Origin: Paracentrotus lividus
Taxonomy: Eukaryota > Echinodermata > Echinoidea > Camarodonta > Echinidae
Reading direction: 5' to 3'
DNA length: 64,000 bases
Assembly (NCBI GenBank): GCA_940671915.1
Contig: CALNVZ010003426.1
Span: 39,903,642-39,967,641 of the forward strand
Part shown: in pieces, positions 58,571 to 64,000 of the stretch
Layout: every line of letters starts with the position of its first letter
Position numbering within the stretch: position 1 is the stretch's first letter
Program-made: the position numbers and the translations under genes
Notes under the pieces: generated by a model
The model's database searches: none
What the model was told of the DNA's origin: nothing
The model's input: the letters and a program-made list of their open reading frames with translations, nothing else

Positions 58571-59100
58571 CTTTCCACAGTCATTTGGCGATGAAAAATA
58601 TGTTTGGCTGTCCATATAATGTAACTACCACTGACATAATAATATTTGTTTAAAAATAAAAACTGATAATGTTAGAGCTGTCAGCACATCCAAAACCCAG
58701 GTCAGTGGGAATGAAACAAACAGGGATGTCTTGCTAAATCAACTCCTGTCAGATGGCCATTAAACTCCCCAAGAGGTCATGGGGAGCTCTGCCATAACCT
58801 CTGTATAAGATTATCCAATAAAAGTTATGGTCTGTATTGCTTTTAGAGACATTAATGTGACAAAACAGTGACATATTTCCCATTTTATTGTTGATAAATA
58901 GAGTCCTTGAGGAAAGGGCAATAAATTTCCTAAAAGGGCATGTCGGCCACTTGGAAAAAAGGCAAGGCCAAAATGGCCTTGACTTGATCTATTTTTCCTT
59001 GGGCATCACGGCCAGAGACATGGGCAACGACGGCATGGCCTTAGATGGCCTCCGTGAAATTTATGCCCTGCATGTCCGCTCGGTGCCTTCTGTAACATAG
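58571..59100. other. Foldback element interior
   Basis: GGCAAGGCCAAAATGGCC-type words (58963) partly complement those at 58275-58310. No gene. Confidence 0.4.
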
Positions 59101-59288
59101 AGTCGGGAGGTTTAATTTCCTCAAGTTGCGCAATACACACCGGGCTTGTTTGTTCAAAGTCAGGTCAGATCGTTGGGAAATTTTAAAATAGCTTGAGCTA
59201 ATGGAGGACCGGTTTCTTTTTTTCGAGTTTTTTCCCCATCTACCAATTAGCGCGCTATTTTTTAGCTCGAGCTAGTGCAGCAGCGCCT

Positions 59289-60108
59289 AGTCTTACATTT
59301 TATAATGGAAACCAATCTGAGAAATTCTTAATAGATAGATTTGACCAGTCTTTCTGAGAATGTATAGATTTAGAATTTGTAGATTGAAAAGGGAATATTA
59401 ATTACATTATTTGCAAGAGCAGTATGTTCATATCTTCTGATGATACAGTTTCAATGCTTTCATGTATTAAAATCTGTGGTATTGTATGCATGTATACATT
59501 GTAGATTGCACCTACATGTATAATGAGAAGTACATGTACATAGAAAGATATGATTCTTGAATATTCATGTTATTCATATTCCACCAATAGTCATGTTACA
59601 TTGTACGTAATGTACATGTCTGAATGTGCATGATATTGTACAGTGTAATTGTGAAAATAATACATGTTGACTGCAAGAACCAGAAAGTGCTACTTCTGAC
59701 TGTTAAAACCCTACATGTAGGCCTACATGTACATTTATAAAGACAATATAAGGGAAAATCAAATATAAATTTCCCCCTGATAAACAATACCTCATTATAA
59801 TACATGTACTCCGCTGATACACGACTATTCCTACATTATCAATCACCCATACGACATCACTTCCAAATTGAAGTCAGGTCATAAAGTCTGATAGAGACAC
59901 AATACCTCATCAAAAACCGGCGTCTCGTGAAAGAGATCGTGAGGAATCGGCTCCCTTTTTATTAGATTGTCTGCTAAACTTGGCCTTCATGATTGGGGAT
60001 GGAAACTAGTTCTTGGAATGAGCAAATAGGATATTTTCTCCTTCATTTCATATTATTGTGGTGCCAGTGGGTGATATTACGATCTAGGGTGGAAAAATAT
60101 GTGATGCC

Positions 60109-60110
<2 letters not shown>
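59289..60110. other. AT-rich spacer rich in ACATGTA
   Basis: Dense ACATGTACAT and GTAGGCCTACATGTAC words (59500-59740). No coding signal. Confidence 0.4.
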
Positions 60111-60111
<1 letters not shown>

Positions 60112-60178
<67 letters not shown>

Positions 60179-60216
60179 CAAGAGCGAGCAAGAGCGAGAG
60201 AGAGGGAGAGGAGGGG
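60112..60216 (+). repeat. (GA)n microsatellite
   Basis: About 100 bp of AG dinucleotides with a few interruptions (GCAAGAGC). The open frames across it are artefacts. Confidence 0.97.
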
Positions 60217-60531
60217 GGGGAGGGATAGAACATGTCCATGTGTGCATGTCATCCAAAGTAGAACAGTTGTCGACTGAGATTTATTTTAATCCTTCTAAAC
60301 ACCAATGAAAAATGTATTATTCTTATCCCAATGTATTTTGCTTTTATGTGAAAACATGTAGGATGTATTCATACATGTACATGTATGATTACTTTTATTT
60401 TCTTCTTTGCTCTCAATAAATGAAAAATATTTAGGTCATACCAGCATACATCTCAAAACATTCATGCAGGATATAGATGCGAAAAACTATCAATGCCGTA
60501 AATCCAGCAGCTGGCTTTTTATTTTTTTTAC

Positions 60532-60658
60532 CTGGGGATGAGCCAGAAAAGACTCTGCAATAAAGACAGAGTGACCTCGGTTTGCCCTGGCCAGGTGCCT
60601 GTCCAACGAAGTCAATGAACGGGAGGTCGATCACCTCATTGAGTCTCCTTGCATGTTG
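60532..60658 (-). CDS. Possible internal exon, unknown product
   Basis: An open stretch reading QHARRLNEVIDLPFIDF, VGQAPGQGKPRSLC and LYCRVFSGSSP that ends at a good donor (CCCCAG|gtaaaa). Composition is protein-like and unlike the flanks. The acceptor is unclear (acacag at about 60676 gives a different frame). It has a CLYC pair but no recognised domain. It could belong to a gene whose other exons are outside or unrecognised. Confidence 0.3.
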
Positions 60659-60676
60659 CACACTTTGGCATCATGT

Positions 60677-62429
60677 CTGTGTGCTGTGAGTCAATCCTCT
60701 ATTGAAAATAATTTCTTGGAAATGCCTCTGAATTCTTAGAAATACAGACAGAAAGCTACTCACGCTATTTATATTCATTCAAGAAGAATTGGTCTCTAGC
60801 TTCTGAAAGCTTCTGACGACAAATTCACCATCACAACGTAATACTGTACCACCATCAAAATATATTGAATTAATTTGAATTGCTTTTTATAGAGAATTCT
60901 ACATTTAAACTTATTTTCCTTGAAATAAACCTTGACTTCTCCAAAATGCAAATTAAAAATTACATTACTTGTGTTTTTAAGTTCAGACAAGTGTAAGAAT
61001 ATAATTATTGCTTTCTTCTGAAGGATTCAGCTGAATATCAGTAAAAGCTATTCTTTTCACATAGATTTACGACCAAAGAAAAGATTTTTGAAAGGTAATC
61101 GCACGCATATAGCAATTGCTTTTATTAGAGTAGTTATAATAATGCATTGAACATCCAACAATAAGAAAACCTCATTTATCAACGTTACGTGAGTCTGTTG
61201 ATGACAAATTACTTTAAATATTAACCCTTTAACATGGTAGATTCAGCAACAATGGAAATGGTTGTGGTGCATTCATCAATCCATTTTCACATTCAGTTTC
61301 CTTGTTTGCGATGGAAATAGCAATTTACGAAACTTCCCTGTCATATACTATGGAGTCGTTGACCTGAGATAGGGTCGGGCTGTATTGTTCTCAAAATTGA
61401 TTGGTGCAAGTAATATATGCCTGGGTGCTTTGTGCAGATGACAAATATGAAACACAGGTGAATGTCCGCTGCGATATGACATGGCCGTCATATTTTGTAT
61501 CTAATTTTCCTTGATTGCTTCAGCCTTGGCTGTGAATCTTCTTCCCCCTGTACTAGTCTTGCTCTCACACTGCTCCAATGATAACAATAATAATAATAAT
61601 AATAATAATGATAATAAACTGGTTCTTATATAGCGCATAATCAATTATAAACTGCTCTATGCGCTTTACATAGAGCTCTCCAATAGTACACTACAATTGT
61701 CTTTTAAATGATTCAACTGATGTATTAGAACGTAGATGGGCTGGCATGTACAGTATACTAAATAGTCTTTCTGTAATCTGGTGCAATACAGGTTTGAATT
61801 GTGTGGAACTACCGTGGATACTGTTATGTACAATGACAGTTTCTAAAATTGAAATTGAAACAAACTTAAGAAAATTATCAATAAAGTTCTTAAAATTAAC
61901 AAATATTCAAAGAGGTCTTCACAAATCTTGCAAATCAGTAAACATAGCTGTTCTATCATTTCTGAACCAAACCGCAATAGTGGAAAATTTTGGTCCTCCT
62001 CCATCGGTCTTTTGGGACTCTGTCATTTTTCTTTTCTTGGATATTACACTTCTCTGTCTTACTCGTCTTCATGCATTTGACAAGATCTGCTTATTTTTTT
62101 TTTATTTGAGTTTTCCACAGTCTTTTATTCTGTAGGTCTATAAATCAATTGTTACTTGGAAAGAGATAAAATTGATGATTTATCGACACTTACAAAGTGC
62201 ATTAAAAAATTTGTATTTGTGCATGAAAATTGTGATTTTACATTTTTACAATATGAGATTTAAATTATTATTTTGATTCATACTTCTTACTCAAGAACTG
62301 TTTGACATGCTGCATCAGAAATAAATTCATATTTGTTAGTGTTTTTCCTCTTACTCTCAATGTGTATTATGCTATTTGTACCACTGTGGTTTCAACGTTG
62401 ATGTCCAAAGTGTCACTAAAAGGAGACAT
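60677..62429. other. Intergenic, no gene seen
   Basis: An (AAT)n run at 61585-61618 is followed by TTATATAGCGCATAA and CTATGCGCTTTACAT, a common marine repeat tail. Long AT-rich frames (61746-62135) lack motifs. Confidence 0.4.
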
Positions 62430-62699
62430 TTACGATTCATGTTGATAAGTCACCTTGCAAATCGATGCAGCTTTTCGGCCCCAGCAATCTGTATTGTACC
62501 AGTTTGCCAGATGCTCCTTGCGAGGGTCACGGTAGCCGAAGTAAACACAGTTATAAAGAAACGTGTTTTCTGTAGGGTTGCCAGGTGCCCAAGCAGTGAA
62601 GTCATTGGGAGTTCCATCAAGCCAAAAATACTCTTGAGCGCCCATTGAACTTTTCAGGCCAAGCCATACCTGGAGGCTCTCTGGATACTCTAAGATGTA
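62430..62699 (-). CDS. C-type lectin domain protein, terminal exon
   Basis: Encodes the last 89 residues of a C-type lectin-like domain, a secreted or cell-surface fold that binds carbohydrates or proteins. The acceptor aatttcag precedes 62699. The canonical landmarks appear in order: VWLGL (residues 11-15), YFWLDG, FTAWAPGNP, the NCV cysteine, NWYNTDC (the WND-like Ca2+ site strand with its cysteine) and ICK just before the C terminus. The EPN/QPD sugar-specificity tripeptide is not standard here (NPTEN), so sugar binding is uncertain. The N-terminal half of the domain must lie upstream, beyond 62.7 kb on the minus strand. It was not found before 64000, so the preceding intron is at least 1.3 kb. 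Confidence 0.9.
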   Translation of the reverse strand, partial: YILEYPESLQVWLGLKSSMGAQEYFWLDGTPNDFTAWAPGNPTENTFLYNCVYFGYRDPRKEHLANWYNTDCWGRKAASICKVTYQHES

Positions 62700-62824
62700 C
62701 TGAAATTTTGAAATAATTATAATGAAATTAAAGAATGTAAAACATGATAATTAAAGGTATAGTGTTTGGGTTAAATATCATTTTTGTATCAGATTTTCAT
62801 TTTTCATTTTTCAAATAAAGAAAC

Positions 62825-63036
62825 TTGAAATTTTGGGATTAGGCTACCCGGAAAGGTGCTCACAGCATTCAAGGAATTGCTTCCTACTGGTACCCATTCA
62901 CCTCACCTGGGTCGAGTGCAGCACTTCCTGCATGAATTCCTTGCTGAAGGAAATTAACGCCAGGTATGGGATTTGAACCTGCGACCCTCTGATTGAAAGG
63001 TGAGAGTCAGAACCACTACACTACAACGCTTCCACT
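62825..63036 (-). repeat. tRNA-derived SINE
   Basis: Minus strand: A box TAGTGTAGTGG (63013-63023) and B box GGTTCAAATCC (62969-62979) at tRNA-like spacing. A ~130-bp body follows with GACCCAGGTGAGGTGAATGG and AATTCCTTGAATGC. It lies in the lectin gene's intron in the same orientation. Confidence 0.8.
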
Positions 63037-63129
63037 AAACAAACTTTCAGACTATTTATCAAATGTCTGGATATTGACACATTGATTTGTTTTGATTGAA
63101 TAAAAACCAAAAAAAATGTCTGGATAAGA

Positions 63130-63361
63130 AGGCGCTGCTGCACTAGCTCGAGCTAAAAAATAGCGCGCTAATTGGTGGATCGGGAAAATAGCCTGAAAAA
63201 AGAAACCGGTCCTGCACTAGCTCAAGCTGTTTTAAAATTTTGCTTTAACGACCAGACCCGAACTTGAAGAAACAAGCCCGATGTGTATTGCGCAACTGGT
63301 AACTACCGCTAGCTTCTACACGCACAGGTGCACGATTTCGAAATTAGCTCGAGCTAGTGGT
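63130..63361. mobile_element. Short relative of the GCACTAGCTCGAGCTA foldback
   Basis: Begins AGGCGCTGCTGCACTAGCTC and then follows the reverse complement of 59100-59288 closely (AAAAAATAGCGCGCTAATTGG; AAAGAAACCGGTCCT; TATTGCGCAACT). It ends near TTAGCTCGAGCTAGTGG. Its right terminus is degraded. Confidence 0.78.
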
Positions 63362-63439
63362 GACCAGTGTCACCAGAACAGTGGATTAGTAAATTACGCG
63401 ATGCGTAATATATGGTCCCCGCCGATAATGTAAAAATTC

Positions 63440-64000
63440 CCATTATATCACGATCAGTGCTATCCATAAGGCAAACAGAATCGAAATCGGGTAAAAAATG
63501 GCGAAGAAGTAGCATTTTGTAGCCAATGTACAATATAAGTATAAATCAAGGTCAAAGGTCAAAGGAGTCAAAAGTCAAAATTCTGTGAAGAAGTTTTGTA
63601 GTTCTCGCCTAGTGCATCACATAAAGCAAACAGAATCGAAATCGGATGAAAAATGGCGAAGGAGTAGCATTTGTAGCCAATTAACAATATAAGGTCAAAG
63701 GTCAAAGGTCAAATTCTGTGAAGAAGTTTGTAGCTTATTACTAGTGCTATCACATAAAGCAAGCGAATTGAAATCGGATGAAAATGGCGAAGGAGTAGCA
63801 TTTAGTAGTCAATTAACAATATAGGTCAAAAATCAAGGTCAAAGGTCAAAATTCTGTGAAGAAGTATTGTAGCCATCACCTACATGTAGTGCTATCACAT
63901 AAAGCAAGCGGAATTGAAATCAGATGAAAAAATGGCGAAGGAGTAGCATTTTGTAGCCAGTAACAATATAGGTCAAAAATCAGGGTCAAAGTAGTCAAAA
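63440..64000 (+). repeat. ~145-bp tandem array with AGGTCA direct repeats, runs off window
   Basis: Four units (marker GCAAACAGAATCGAAATCGG or variant at 63471, 63619, 63758, 63902; steps 148, 139, 144). Each contains AAAATGGCGAAGGAGTAGCA, AACAATATA and a block of AGGTCA half-sites. Perfect DR1 copies are at 63549-63561, 63692-63704 (extended to three half-sites through 63711) and 63836-63848; the fourth is imperfect. Confidence 0.92.

Larger units (their letters stand above)
56591..59288. mobile_element. Foldback element with GCACTAGCTCGAGCTA arms
   Basis: The left end AGGCGTTGCTGCACTAGCTC and the right end (complement of AGGCGCTGCTGCACTAGCTC) are inverted, with AGT on both flanks (a possible 3-bp duplication). 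The arms also match internally: 57720-57800 (AAATAGCGCGCTATTTTG, CCTGCACTAGCTCGAG) against 59100-59280. Its interior carries a TTAA MITE, a truncated LINE and a minisatellite. The right arm is closely related to 63130-63361. Confidence 0.75.

Noticed and set aside
60043..60277. Long Arg/Glu and Ser/Leu frames on both strands
   Set aside because: Translation of the (GA)n microsatellite.
61746..62135. 129-codon plus-strand frame
   Set aside because: AT-rich, hydrophobic runs from T-tracts, no motif or splice context.
62960..63036. Functional tRNA gene on the minus strand
   Set aside because: It continues into a SINE body and the acceptor stem does not close.

Overview
This window reads as nuclear DNA from a marine deuterostome, most likely an echinoderm and probably a sea urchin. 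The evidence is a single-exon rhodopsin-like receptor of the type expanded in sea urchins, a spliced TIGAR gene with long introns, a C-type lectin exon, BEL/Pao, Gypsy, pogo and several non-LTR element remains, many MITEs, and recurring TAGGCCTA and ACATGTA words. The species call is an inference; no species-specific marker was seen. Roughly 90% of the window is non-coding or repeat-derived. One assembly gap (424 N) lies at 43575-43998.

Host genes. (1) 5008-6048, minus: an intact intronless class A GPCR. (2) 24162-42400, minus: a TIGAR-type fructose-2,6-bisphosphatase gene that I could assemble from five exons. All junctions are GT-AG and phase-consistent, from an 11-residue first exon at 42369-42400 to a long last exon. 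Intron 1 is about 15.2 kb. (3) 62430-62699, minus: the terminal exon of a C-type lectin domain gene. (4) 46102-46185, plus: a probable first coding exon behind an ETS/CRE promoter. Two weaker orphan exon candidates are at 48379-48513 and 60532-60658.

Mobile DNA, left to right. 23-1191 is a broken Tc1-like DD34E transposase, followed by a degenerate ~20-bp motif recurring through 1.29-2.82 kb. Then come MITEs (4582-4965, 7151-7763), a dead non-LTR reverse transcriptase joined to a Gypsy zinc-knuckle/protease fragment (7.77-9.15 kb), and a full-length but decayed pogo/Tigger element (9270-13054) whose transposase ends in a PHD-like zinc motif. From 16.9 to 20.6 kb lies GC-rich repeat with an inserted perfect-hairpin element and a minisatellite with 131-bp higher-order units. 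21.2-22.4 kb holds BEL/Pao fragments broken by an in-frame MITE.

TIGAR intron 1 holds a nested stack. A 13.4-kb LTR-bounded element (28200-41645) has PBS- and PPT-like sites but no visible polymerase. It encodes an unfamiliar protein with a coiled coil and five W-x-L-P-P-W-P repeats. That gene is split by a 4.7-kb transposon with ~245-bp inverted repeats and a 9-bp target duplication (33691-38384). This in turn contains a 1.45-kb palindromic TA-flanked element.

Right half. Two short elements (42595-43461, 51052-51984) have TIRs similar in design to the pogo element. 56591-59288 is a nested foldback element enclosing a TTAA-flanked MITE, a truncated LINE and a 56-bp minisatellite; a relative sits at 63130-63361. 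The window ends in a ~145-bp tandem array that repeats an AGGTCA direct-repeat-1 motif.
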